Part shown: one piece after another, positions 5,557-13,243 of the stretch
Numbering within the stretch: the first letter of the stretch is position 1
Layout of the letters: the number at the start of each line of letters is the position of its first letter
Source of the DNA: Gammaproteobacteria bacterium
Lineage (GTDB): Bacteria; Pseudomonadota; Gammaproteobacteria; Pseudomonadales; Litorivicinaceae
Direction of reading: 5' to 3'
Length of the DNA: 14,146 nucleotides
NCBI GenBank assembly: GCA_002717305.1
Contig: PBDH01000038.1
Coordinates: 1 to 14,146 of the forward strand
The notes under the pieces: generated by a model
What the model saw: only the letters and a program-made list of their open reading frames with translations
What the model was told of the DNA's origin: nothing
Database searches by the model: none
Program-made: the position numbers and the translations under genes

Positions 5557-6810
5557 ATGTTCGACATGAATTCATCAATATCAGTCTACGATGAAGCTTT
5601 GTGTGAGGCGTTAAAGTATGAATCTACACGACAAGAGGATCACGTTGAGCTGATTGCCTCAGAGAACTATGCAAGTCCCAGGGTGCTGGAGGCGCAAGGC
5701 TCGGTTCTTACGAATAAATATGCAGAGGGCTACCCTGGCAAGCGGTACTACGGGGGTTGTGAACATGTGGACGTGGTCGAGCAGTTGGCTATTGATCGCG
5801 CAAAGCAGCTTTTTGGGGCGGAATACGTAAATGTGCAGCCTCATGCCGGTTCGCAAGCCAATGCGGCGGCATATCTCGCGTTAATGGAGGCGGGCGACAC
5901 GGTTCTTGGTATGTCATTGGCAGATGGTGGCCACTTGACGCACGGTGCCTCCGTCAACTTTTCGGGCAAGGTCTATAACGCAGTTCAGTACGGTATCGAT
6001 GCCCATGGCTACATGGACTACGACCAGATGTCGGATCTTGCTGACCAGCATAAGCCTAAGTTAATTCTTGGTGGTTTCTCGGCGTACTCTCGTGTGGTTG
6101 ATTGGGCTAAGATGCGGGAAATCGCCGATAATGTCGGTGCATATTTTTTAGTTGATATGGCCCACATCGCGGGCCTTGTCGCGGCCGGTGTTTATCCGTC
6201 ACCCATCCCGCACGCACATGTGGTCACAACCACAACACACAAGACATTACGTGGCCCCCGGTCGGGCTTGATTCTGTCAGGTCAGGATGACGAAATCCTT
6301 CACAAGAAACTGAACTCTGCGGTGTTCCCTGGAATGCAGGGCGGACCCCTAATGCATGCGATCGCTGCAAAGGCGGTGGCATTTAAAGAAGCGATGGAAC
6401 CAGAATTTAGAACCTACCAAGAGCTGGTCGTGAAAAATGCGCAGGTGATGGCATCGGTTTTCGTCGAACGAGGATTCAAAATCGTCTCGGGTGGAACCGA
6501 TAATCACTTGATGCTGGTGGACTTAGTTGCTCAAGGAATTACAGGGAAAGCGGCCGATGCCGCACTCGGTGAGTCACACATCACGGTGAATAAGAATGCT
6601 GTACCGAACGACCCACAGTCGCCATTCGTGACGTCAGGGATTCGAATTGGTACACCCGCTGTTACGACTCGCGGATTCATCGAAAGCGACTGCCGTGAGC
6701 TCGCTCACCTGCTCTGTGATGTGCTTGACAACCTCGACGATGAGGGCGTCAAGGGGAGAGTCCGTGATCGAGTTAAGGCGATGTGTGATCGCCTTCCAGT
6801 GTACCGTTAA
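5557..6810 (+). CDS. glyA: Serine hydroxymethyltransferase
   Basis: A 417-residue PLP enzyme, exactly the E. coli GlyA length, that interconverts serine plus THF with glycine plus 5,10-methylene-THF in the cytoplasm. Motifs: ELIASENYASPRVLEAQGS (31-49), LTNKYAEGYPGKRYYGG (51-67), VNVQPHAGSQANAA (91-104), LVDMAHIAGLVAAG (198-211) with PLP-contacting Asp200 and His203, and TTTTHKTLRGPRSG (224-237) with Lys229 as the PLP Schiff-base lysine. ATG at 5557 has a clear AGGAG SD 10 bases upstream. The usual gammaproteobacterial follower nrdR is absent; instead the 3' end overlaps a convergent acyltransferase by 38 bp. Next to a demethylase/MetF cluster and a glycine riboswitch, this copy may serve to feed methylene-THF and glycine into serine, though it can equally be the housekeeping copy. 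Confidence 0.97.
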   Translation: MFDMNSSISVYDEALCEALKYESTRQEDHVELIASENYASPRVLEAQGSVLTNKYAEGYPGKRYYGGCEHVDVVEQLAIDRAKQLFGAEYVNVQPHAGSQANAAAYLALMEAGDTVLGMSLADGGHLTHGASVNFSGKVYNAVQYGIDAHGYMDYDQMSDLADQHKPKLILGGFSAYSRVVDWAKMREIADNVGAYFLVDMAHIAGLVAAGVYPSPIPHAHVVTTTTHKTLRGPRSGLILSGQDDEILHKKLNSAVFPGMQGGPLMHAIAAKAVAFKEAMEPEFRTYQELVVKNAQVMASVFVERGFKIVSGGTDNHLMLVDLVAQGITGKAADAALGESHITVNKNAVPNDPQSPFVTSGIRIGTPAVTTRGFIESDCRELAHLLCDVLDNLDDEGVKGRVRDRVKAMCDRLPVYR

Positions 6811-7660
6811 GCATTCGGTCGATACGGGCATCTTTTTTTGCCCATATCGAATTTATCCATGCTCGGAACGCTTTGAGTTCAGCCAAGGTCTCTGGCTTTT
6901 CTTCGAGTCCCTCCGGTACTTCAATCCGTTCGACATGGATCATGGCCTTAGGGACATGGCCCGCGAGTAAATGCCAGACACTGAGTTGTGCCCCGGGATA
7001 TGCGAGCGTGATATCAAATATCCCATCCAGGCGGTCCCGGAGGCAATCAAGTGCGAGCTGCGGTCCGCCAACCTTAGGCTTAAGCAAATGCTGATACGGT
7101 GAACGGTTTTTCTTGTGTTTTTCGGGAGTGAATCGCGTACCTTCGGCATAATTTACTATCACACACGCCTGGTCGGGATTCCGCGACAACACCTCGTGGG
7201 CATGTTCAAAATCACGATTTTTTAGGTCGGGTCGATTCCTAATGTCCTGCTGCGTGTAGCGGCGCATTATCGGGAAGTTTAGAGCCCACGCGCAAATATT
7301 GATAACGGGTACATAAAGCAGTTCCCATTTCATAAAAAAACGCGGGAGCGTGGTGCCCTTGCCGAGGACTACCATCACCATCATGATGTCGATCCAACTC
7401 TGGTGATTTGCGATGATAAGATAGGTCCCCTTGGGATTAATTTCGTCACCAGTGACGACATACTCCATGGGTACCGTGGTTAACAGCCAACGCATGAAAT
7501 CACCCCAAGTCCTAGCAATGCGAGCAGCGAGTCGATAGCTTAGTGTCCGCGTTGATGGGATTAACTTTAGGGGTGATACGAGGGTTATGAGCAATCCGCC
7601 TAAAAATGTTGCGGCTGCGAGAAGAGAAAGACGTAAAATCGATACCATTGATTTAGCCAT
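6773..7660 (-). CDS. PlsC-type 1-acyl-glycerol-phosphate acyltransferase, YihG-like
   Basis: A 295-residue membrane acyltransferase. An N-terminal hydrophobic segment (about 7-33) anchors it in the inner membrane. The catalytic HX4D is NHQSWID (His86, Asp91), followed by FMKWELLYVPVIN (109-121), the acceptor-binding EGTR (173-176), and YQHLLKPKVGGP (189-200), which matches the block near the PlsC fourth motif. These enzymes add a fatty acyl chain to lysophosphatidate or a related lysophospholipid. Length and the long C-terminal part resemble the YihG/LclA branch rather than compact housekeeping PlsC (about 240 residues). There is no clear SD before ATG 7660; an in-frame ATG four codons later is possible. 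The last 38 bp overlap the convergent glyA end. Confidence 0.85.
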   Translation of the reverse strand: MAKSMVSILRLSLLAAATFLGGLLITLVSPLKLIPSTRTLSYRLAARIARTWGDFMRWLLTTVPMEYVVTGDEINPKGTYLIIANHQSWIDIMMVMVVLGKGTTLPRFFMKWELLYVPVINICAWALNFPIMRRYTQQDIRNRPDLKNRDFEHAHEVLSRNPDQACVIVNYAEGTRFTPEKHKKNRSPYQHLLKPKVGGPQLALDCLRDRLDGIFDITLAYPGAQLSVWHLLAGHVPKAMIHVERIEVPEGLEEKPETLAELKAFRAWINSIWAKKDARIDRMLNGTLEGDHTSP

Positions 7661-7724
7661 AGTGTTGTTGCGCGTATAGAGTAGCGCGATTAGGCTTCTT
7701 GTTCCTTAATCCGTTGGAAGTTTC

Positions 7725-8408
7725 ATGCTTGACGCAGTTGTCGTAGAACCATCACAAGCCGCCGATAGTGCCGTTGTTTGGCTCCACGGGCTCGGTGCAA
7801 GTGGTCATGACTTTGAGCCTGTATTACCGTCGTTGGAACTCGACAGCCAAACCACACGTTTCATTTTCCCGCACGCTCCTCAAATTCCTGTGACCGTGAA
7901 TGGTGGGATATCGATGCCCGCTTGGTACGACATTGAGTACATGGATATCGATCGGACAATCGACGTCTCCGGGATCTCCCGCTCCGCGGACCGAGTGGAT
8001 GCGATTGTTCAAACGGAAATGGATGAGGGCATCCCTGCAAGCCGCATCATTCTTGTTGGTTTTAGCCAAGGTGGAGCAGTAGCGCTCTATGCCGGTGTGC
8101 GTTCTAGACAATGTCTTGCTGGAGTTTTAGCGCTGTCGACTTATTGGGTTGGGGCACAAGATTCTAACTTGATGCCGGGGCGTGTTCCTGAAGGCTTACC
8201 TATCGAGATTCATCATGGGACTCTGGATCCTGTGGTCCCCTATGTACTGGGAGAGCAAGCGTGTGACGCACTGTCGGCGCTGGGCTATCCGGTTACGTTT
8301 CAGGCATTTGACATGCCGCACAGCGTGGTGCCTGAACAACTTAAGGCCATCGGGCAATGGATGGCGTTACGTTTGAAACCCGATTCCTCATCAAGGAGCA
8401 AGGAATGA
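7725..8408 (+). CDS. Alpha/beta-hydrolase carboxylesterase (phospholipase/carboxylesterase family)
   Basis: A 227-residue cytoplasmic serine hydrolase of the small carboxylesterase II / acyl-protein-thioesterase-like family. Early WLHGLGASGHDF (19-30) supplies the oxyanion region; RFIFPHAPQIPVTVNGG (45-61) and AWYDI (66-70) are family landmarks. The triad is visible as Ser114 in GFSQGG, Asp168 in HGTLDPVVP and His199 in MPHSVVPEQ. Members hydrolyse short-chain esters or thioesters; the natural substrate cannot be read from sequence. ATG 7725 has a GGAAG SD. The stop overlaps the malate dehydrogenase start by 4 nt (ATGA), so the two are co-translated. A 64-bp divergent gap separates it from the PlsC-type gene and must hold its promoter. 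Confidence 0.92.
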   Translation: MLDAVVVEPSQAADSAVVWLHGLGASGHDFEPVLPSLELDSQTTRFIFPHAPQIPVTVNGGISMPAWYDIEYMDIDRTIDVSGISRSADRVDAIVQTEMDEGIPASRIILVGFSQGGAVALYAGVRSRQCLAGVLALSTYWVGAQDSNLMPGRVPEGLPIEIHHGTLDPVVPYVLGEQACDALSALGYPVTFQAFDMPHSVVPEQLKAIGQWMALRLKPDSSSRSKE

Positions 8409-9427
8409 AAGAACCTTTACGTGTTGCTGTTACTGGTGCCGCCGGCGCGATTAGTTACACAATTTTATTCAAAATCGCAGCCGGAGAGATGCTCGGCAAG
8501 GATCAACCGGTGATCCTTCAGTTGGTGGAGATCCCACCGGCAATGACAGCGCTTGATGGTGTTGTTATGGAATTGATCGACTGCGCTTTTCCGCTAGTGA
8601 CTGGTATCTCAACGAACGATAACCCAGAAGCGGGTTTTAAGGATGCTGATATCGTTTTTATGATTGGTGCTCGGCCACGCGGGCCGGGTATGGAGCGGGC
8701 CGACCTGTTAAAAGAGAATGCGGAGATCTTCTCGGTACAGGGCAAGGCATTAGACGAATTCGCATCGAAGGATGTTCGTGTCTTGGTCGTTGGTAATCCA
8801 GCGAACACTAACGCTTTGATTGCAAGCCGCAACGCCCCTAGTCTCGACCCGCGCCAGTTCACAGCGATGACCCGTCTTGACCACAACCGTGCGGTTGGGA
8901 TCCTAGCAAATCACCTGGGCGCTCAGCCAACGGATGTTGACAATGTATGCATTTGGGGCAATCACTCACCGACCCAGTATCCAGACCTGCATCGCGCGAC
9001 CGTAAGAGGTTCACCGGCTCTGGATCAGATTGATCGAGCGTGGTACGAGCATGATTATATTCCGACGGTCGCGAAGCGTGGTGCAGCAATCATTGAGGCA
9101 CGTGGAGCCTCATCTGCTGCCTCTGCGGCGCAGGCTGCGATTGATCACATGTGTGATTGGATTCTAGGAACGAATGGTAAAATTGTGTCGATGGCGGTTC
9201 CTGCAGATGGTTCTTATGGAATTTCACCAGGTGTGATCTATTCATACCCCGTCATCTGTCACGGCGGTGACTATCAGATCGTTCAGGGCATCAGTGTCAG
9301 CAATTTCTCGCGTGAAAAGATGGATGCAACCAACGATGAACTAGTTGGTGAGCGTGACGCGATTGCTGAGTTGCTGCCTCCGGAAACTGAACAGAAACTC
9401 AACTCGGTCTCGCATCCCGTCACATAA
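8405..9427 (+). CDS. mdh: Malate dehydrogenase (type 2, NAD-dependent)
   Basis: A 340-residue TCA-cycle enzyme oxidising malate to oxaloacetate with NAD. Rossmann motif TGAAGAIS (10-17; GQI is more common than GAI), Glu42 in LVEIP at the NAD-selecting position, the substrate loop GARPRGPGMERADLL (88-102) with Arg92 and Arg98, VVGNPANTNA (128-137), TRLDHNRA (156-163) with Asp159, and the catalytic His187 in WGNHSPTQYPD. This is the cytosolic-type MDH found in many proteobacteria, slightly longer than the usual 326-330 residues owing to a C-terminal tail. The start at 8405 was chosen over upstream in-frame codons: it begins the Rossmann strand, has an AAGGAG SD at 8394-8399, and overlaps the esterase stop by 4 nt. 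Confidence 0.95.
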   Translation: MKEPLRVAVTGAAGAISYTILFKIAAGEMLGKDQPVILQLVEIPPAMTALDGVVMELIDCAFPLVTGISTNDNPEAGFKDADIVFMIGARPRGPGMERADLLKENAEIFSVQGKALDEFASKDVRVLVVGNPANTNALIASRNAPSLDPRQFTAMTRLDHNRAVGILANHLGAQPTDVDNVCIWGNHSPTQYPDLHRATVRGSPALDQIDRAWYEHDYIPTVAKRGAAIIEARGASSAASAAQAAIDHMCDWILGTNGKIVSMAVPADGSYGISPGVIYSYPVICHGGDYQIVQGISVSNFSREKMDATNDELVGERDAIAELLPPETEQKLNSVSHPVT

Positions 9428-9447
9428 TCGGAGACTATAAATGGAAA

Positions 9448-9463
9448 GGGGGCGTTAGCCCCT
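9448..9463 (+). other. Short GC hairpin after mdh
   Basis: Arms GGGGC (9449-9453) and GCCCC (9458-9462) enclose a GTTA loop, extended by one G:T pair. It sits 20 bases after the mdh stop and 8 bases before the SD of the next gene. The bases after it are ATCGTTTGG, too poor in T for a confident intrinsic terminator; it may act as a weak attenuator or mRNA 3'-end stabiliser between mdh and the membrane-protein pair. Confidence 0.35.
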
Positions 9464-9480
9464 ATCGTTTGGAGTTGGTT

Positions 9481-9861
9481 ATGAATACCCAGCGCGTTTG
9501 GTTTGCTTTTTTTATCGTCCTGGCGCTCACGTTGAATTTCGGATTCTTCGTTGGTGAGATCGATAACCCTAATCACCACAACCTTTATGAGTTTTTCTTC
9601 GCGCTGATTGTGTCCCTTATTGCGACGATCCTGAAGATTGGCGATCGATCACATCTAGGCGCAGTCTTGTTGGCGACAAGCTTGGTTGCTGATCTCCAAT
9701 TGATCGTGGCGGCGGTGATTTGGGGCTATGGATCCCAGGTGACTGGCCATGTGTCAGGCAGCGTAATGGCGAGTATAGTATCCCTCGCCGGCGGAGCGAT
9801 GCTGGCCAACGTCACAAGCGTTATTCTATTAATCGCTGAAACAATCCAGTTGAAACGCTAA
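9481..9861 (+). CDS. DUF6394 family membrane protein
   Basis: A 126-residue protein with four hydrophobic segments (about 5-25, 36-52, 61-83, 95-120). Recognisable family text includes LTLNFGFFVGEIDNP (16-30), HHNLYEFF (32-39), ATILKIGDRSHLGAV (48-62) and LATSLVADLQLI (64-75). My recollection is that this family, now called DUF6394, occurs in gammaproteobacteria beside RCK-domain potassium channels; its role is unknown. ATG 9481 has GGAG six bases upstream (9471-9474). Its stop TAA shares one base with the ATG of the potassium channel (TAATG), so the two are translationally coupled and may form one complex; that is an inference. Confidence 0.75.
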   Translation: MNTQRVWFAFFIVLALTLNFGFFVGEIDNPNHHNLYEFFFALIVSLIATILKIGDRSHLGAVLLATSLVADLQLIVAAVIWGYGSQVTGHVSGSVMASIVSLAGGAMLANVTSVILLIAETIQLKR

Positions 9862-11564
9862 TGGAATCCACCCATCGGACTCGGTCACGTATTCGTGGCG
9901 CAGCGATGTGGCTCCTTCTGCCAAGGCTCAGGGCGCCGCTTATAGCTCTGATCGTCACCTACTCTGTGAGTATTTTGGGGTTGGTTTTAATTCCAGGACA
10001 GATACCCGATGGCGGTATCTACTACCTCTCATTCCTTGATGCATTTTTTGTCGTAAGCTACACCGCGACGACTATCGGGTTTGGTGAAATTCCACATCCG
10101 TTTACGGCTCAACAAAAATTGTGGATGCTTTTCGTGATGTATTCCACAGTAATCGCTTGGCTCTATGCTTTAGGTTCTGTGTTGTCTGTGATCTCGGACC
10201 CTGGTTTTCGTCGGCTTCGGGTTTATCAGAGAACCGTCGGTCGCATTCGGGCCAGGAAGCAGCCATTTTGGATTGTTTGTGGATATGGTGGTGCTGGCAA
10301 CCAAGTGATCCGATTCATGGATCAATCGGGTATCCGTAGCGTGATGATCGATTCGGATCAGATACAGGCCGATACAGCTAAATTATCCGATATGACTTAT
10401 CATCTCGATGTTTTGGTGGGCGATGCCAGTGAGCCTCAAACACTCGTTGATGCTGGGGTGCAGAGTGCGTTGTGCCGGGGCGTTCTTGCCCTGACCGATC
10501 ACAATCAAACTAATCTAACTATTGCAACCAATACCCGTATTTTGGCACCGAGAGTGCCTGTCCACGCTCGTTCGGAGAGTGATGCCAACACTCGTAACCT
10601 AAGAAGTTTTAATACAGAGGTAGTAATCGATCCCTACCGGGTCGCAGCCCGTAGCCTGACACAACTCATTCGAAAACCACGCGCATTTGCTCTGTATCAT
10701 GAACTAGTGGATCCGGACTTTAACCAGATTGAAATTTTTAATGTACCTGACTCTGGACACTGGATCGTTTGCGCCGGAGACCGCTTAGCTGACACCGTCA
10801 CTGAGGCATTTTTGAGGGCCGAAATACCGTTCTGCCTGGTGAGTCCTGAGTTGTTAACGATCGGCGACTCCATCAGTTGGGTACAAGGGCTGGGTACAGA
10901 GGCGAATACCCTGCGGCAAGCAAGGATCGCTGAAGCAGTAGGAATCGTCGCGGGAACCAACGATGACGGGGATAATCTGTCTATCCTTTTGACCGCCCAA
11001 ACTGAAAATGAACGTCTGATAACCGTCGCTCGAAGAAATAAACCAACGAGCGAACCTGTATTTCGCCAAGGCAACTTTCACTACGTGTTGCGTGAGGGGC
11101 GGATAGTTGCGCAGGAGATGTATGCTCGGATTGCGACTCCACTACTACACCAGTTTATAGGTCAGCTCGATGTGATGCCGGAAGCGTCGGTGCAGGGGAT
11201 TATCGAAAAACTGAACTTGCGATTGGGTAATCAAAGCCCTGAGTTGGCTCACTTTGATATCAGCCTAGACGCAGAAGAAGCCCCGGGAGTGTTGCTATTC
11301 CTGAACACTGCGAGAGCCGCCAAGGTGGGTGATTTGTTGGTGGATCCTGGCGCTGACCATTTGAATATGCCGCTGGTCTGCTTGCTATTAGTTCGGATTA
11401 ATGGTGACGTGGTGCCTTTCCCGGGAGAGGATCTTTTACTAGGCGAGAATGATCGATTGCTGTTGTGGGGGGCCACGGGAAGCCACCACCGGTTGCATCT
11501 TCTTATCCGTCGTGCAGATCTGTTTGAGTCAGTTTTGTCATCGAGGCGAAAAACGGCTGGTTGA
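9861..11564 (+). CDS. Two-helix potassium channel with two cytoplasmic RCK (TrkA-like) domains
   Basis: A 567-residue inner-membrane channel. TM1 lies at about 26-45, the pore helix and filter at 57-76 (selectivity filter TTIGFGE, 70-76), TM2 at about 85-111. RCK1 starts with the Rossmann motif WIVCGYGGAGNQ (137-148) and has acidic strand ends VMIDSD (161-166) and LVGDAS (185-190). A second, weaker RCK-like domain runs from about 306 (HWIVCAGDRLADTV) through GLGTEANTL and VGIVAGTNDDGDN. A C-terminal TrkA-C-like segment is seen at about 510-550 (VVPFPGEDLLLGENDRLLLWG). Two RCK units per chain resemble BK-type or GsuK-type channels. Ligands (NAD, Ca2+, nucleotides) cannot be told. Its start overlaps the DUF6394 stop by one base. 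Confidence 0.88.
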   Translation: MESTHRTRSRIRGAAMWLLLPRLRAPLIALIVTYSVSILGLVLIPGQIPDGGIYYLSFLDAFFVVSYTATTIGFGEIPHPFTAQQKLWMLFVMYSTVIAWLYALGSVLSVISDPGFRRLRVYQRTVGRIRARKQPFWIVCGYGGAGNQVIRFMDQSGIRSVMIDSDQIQADTAKLSDMTYHLDVLVGDASEPQTLVDAGVQSALCRGVLALTDHNQTNLTIATNTRILAPRVPVHARSESDANTRNLRSFNTEVVIDPYRVAARSLTQLIRKPRAFALYHELVDPDFNQIEIFNVPDSGHWIVCAGDRLADTVTEAFLRAEIPFCLVSPELLTIGDSISWVQGLGTEANTLRQARIAEAVGIVAGTNDDGDNLSILLTAQTENERLITVARRNKPTSEPVFRQGNFHYVLREGRIVAQEMYARIATPLLHQFIGQLDVMPEASVQGIIEKLNLRLGNQSPELAHFDISLDAEEAPGVLLFLNTARAAKVGDLLVDPGADHLNMPLVCLLLVRINGDVVPFPGEDLLLGENDRLLLWGATGSHHRLHLLIRRADLFESVLSSRRKTAG

Positions 11565-11708
11565 GAAGGAAATATCGCTACAGGATAGATTTCGTTGTTC
11601 GCCGCTTGCTTATGTTTGCGACGCGGTTGGTGCTTATCATTTAAACGGCATAGTGTTCCTTATGACTCGCATTAACAATCGATCGTTGTCAACCAGTCAA
11701 GGCAGAGT
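11565..11708 (+). other. Intergenic leader ahead of the exporter gene
   Basis: 144 bp between the channel stop and the exporter's TTG start. No strong promoter boxes, repeats or known RNA motif are visible. One frame (11449-11712) stays open across it, but it is the shadow of the channel's C-terminal region continued and shows no family resemblance. An AAGGCAGAG purine stretch (11699-11707) precedes the TTG and probably serves as the SD. Confidence 0.4.
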
Positions 11709-12311
11709 TTGAACTGGCTTGTCGCAGGCTCTGGCTTTGGGATCGCTCTCGGGTTAATCGCAGCGATCGGAGCTCAGAATGCCCATGTATTAAGACAGGG
11801 CCTAGCTGGGCGTCAGGTTCCTGTGACGGTGGCTATTTGTATTATCTGGGACACAGTTTTGATGGCCTCCGGCGTCTACGGGATGGGTACGATAGCCACA
11901 ATTTGGCCACCATTTGAGTGGATTACCCGGATTGGTGGCGCGATCTTCTTAATCGGTTATGGTGGACTGTGTTTTCGATCAGCCCTAAAAAACCAGGCGC
12001 TCGGAATTGAAGGCCAAGTGATCGAGTCGTTCTGGCCTGCCCTGGTCTCGATATTGGCAGTGACTTTGTTAAATCCCCACGTTTACTTGGATACTCTCGT
12101 TTTTATTGGAGGCATTGGAGCGCAGTATGGTGAAGACGACCGACTGTCGTTCACTGTAGGCGCCGTCTCGGCGAGCTGGGTATGGTTTGTGGTCTTGGGC
12201 TATGGAGCACGCTTATTGGGACCGACCTTCGAAAACCCCAAGGCTTGGACCGTGCTTGATATCGGAATTGGTATCCTTATGTGGTCGATTGCTCTAACGC
12301 TTCTGTTTTAG
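11709..12311 (+). CDS. LysE/ArgO family amino-acid exporter, TTG start
   Basis: A 200-residue inner-membrane protein with about six hydrophobic segments, the standard LysE length. Family text: AAIGAQNAHVLRQGL (18-32), WDTVLMASGVYGMG (47-60), GYGGLCFRSALK (about 83-94) and LLNPHVYLDTLVFIGG (about 119-134), the NPHVYLDT block being typical of the ArgO/LysE branch that exports arginine or lysine. The start is TTG: the frame is closed by a TAA at 11673-11675, no ATG or GTG lies between it and 11709, and the next Met is deep inside the protein. Its last 35 bp overlap the convergent DUF2069 gene. The substrate is inferred from the family only. Confidence 0.88.
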   Translation: MNWLVAGSGFGIALGLIAAIGAQNAHVLRQGLAGRQVPVTVAICIIWDTVLMASGVYGMGTIATIWPPFEWITRIGGAIFLIGYGGLCFRSALKNQALGIEGQVIESFWPALVSILAVTLLNPHVYLDTLVFIGGIGAQYGEDDRLSFTVGAVSASWVWFVVLGYGARLLGPTFENPKAWTVLDIGIGILMWSIALTLLF

Positions 12312-12672
12312 CCTCTAGTTCTCGATACCCGTTACGAGCGAACAACATGGCGGAGAAAAAAATCCCAGCGGCTAAGACGGATTCAACAATCCCAAATACT
12401 TCTCTGCCCTCGGTCATGGCATTGAGCACCCCAATAGTGAAAAACAGACAAGAGATAAAGCTTAGCCATAACGAGGCTTTAATATCCGCTTTCAAAACCG
12501 GCCACACGAAGGCAACCAAGATCAGAGTTAACCCAATTGCACCCATCACCGTGGCCGGAGGGGTAAGGAACCACAATCCTGAAACGCGTAACGCGATCAG
12601 ACCAAACAGAGAAATGCGTAACCAAACGTGGAACAGCCTTTTACGCTGGCGATAAATTTCAATCTCAGTCAT
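12277..12672 (-). CDS. DUF2069 family membrane protein
   Basis: A 131-residue predicted inner-membrane protein with four hydrophobic stretches (about 16-32, 40-58, 66-82, 92-110), a basic N-terminal region (YRQRKR) and a charged C-terminal tail. It fits the DUF2069 pattern and its usual place downstream of wrbA in gammaproteobacteria. Function is unknown. The start at 12672 is chosen because a GGAG SD (TGGAGTCAAC then ATG) lies just ahead and the upstream in-frame extension is wrbA shadow. It overlaps the wrbA end by 8 nt and the convergent exporter by 35 bp. Confidence 0.8.
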   Translation of the reverse strand: MTEIEIYRQRKRLFHVWLRISLFGLIALRVSGLWFLTPPATVMGAIGLTLILVAFVWPVLKADIKASLWLSFISCLFFTIGVLNAMTEGREVFGIVESVLAAGIFFSAMLFARNGYRELEAKTEALEQSTT

Positions 12673-13243
12673 GTTGACTCCATTTGACGAGCCGTTGGCC
12701 CAAGCGTATGGCCATGTCTCTCTCATGTGGCCGGAGTTTTTCTGCATCTAGGTGTGTCGGACCGTAAGGTGTTCCGCCACCCTCAGTTACCGCTAATCCC
12801 GGATCTGAGTAGGGACAGCCCATAACCACCATTCCGTGGTGCAACAGCGGAGTCATCATTGATTGCAGAACTGACTCGTGGCCTCCATGCAATGAGGATG
12901 CGGACGCAAATACAGCCGCCGGTTTATCAATCATCGCCCCTGACAACCACAAATCCGATGTTGTTTCGAGAAAACCTTTTAAAGGCGCAGCCATGGTGCC
13001 GAATCGTGCCGGTGAGCCGAGCGCGAGTCCATCGCACTCCCGTAAATCATCCTTGGTCGCGAACAAGTATCCGAGCTTACTCTCGAATGGGTCGTCGGAC
13101 GCTGGCTCGGAAGCCGGGTTTAGGTTGGGCACAGTCCGGAGCTTTGCCTCACTGCCTCCGAGTTCAATACCGGCCGCTACCGCTTCGGCTAGCTCAGCAA
13201 CATGGCCAGTACGGCTGTAGAAAAGGACAAGTATTTGGGTCAT
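12665..13243 (-). CDS. wrbA: NAD(P)H:quinone oxidoreductase, WrbA type (flavodoxin-like)
   Basis: A 192-residue FMN protein that reduces quinones by two electrons, limiting semiquinone and reactive oxygen formation in the cytoplasm. FMN contacts: YSRTGHV (9-15) phosphate loop, GSPARFGTMAAPLKGFLE (76-93), and SSLHGGHES (116-124), the counterpart of the LHGGQE block in E. coli WrbA (198 residues). C-terminal TEGGGTPYG (153-161) is also WrbA-like. The ATG overlaps the proS stop by 4 nt (ATGA, 13243-13240) with no separate SD, so translation is probably coupled. The downstream DUF2069 start lies inside its end. Confidence 0.93.
   Translation of the reverse strand: MTQILVLFYSRTGHVAELAEAVAAGIELGGSEAKLRTVPNLNPASEPASDDPFESKLGYLFATKDDLRECDGLALGSPARFGTMAAPLKGFLETTSDLWLSGAMIDKPAAVFASASSLHGGHESVLQSMMTPLLHHGMVVMGCPYSDPGLAVTEGGGTPYGPTHLDAEKLRPHERDMAIRLGQRLVKWSQHD

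Noticed and set aside
6820..6849. Intrinsic terminator for glyA
   Set aside because: An imperfect stem (CGATACGGGC/GCCCATATCG) has its T-run in the loop rather than after the stem, and it lies within the acyltransferase coding region.
8518..8886. 122-codon minus-strand open frame within mdh
   Set aside because: Antisense shadow of a clear malate dehydrogenase; no family resemblance.
10697..11074. 125-codon minus-strand open frame within the potassium channel gene
   Set aside because: Antisense shadow of the RCK region with no supporting SD or domain.
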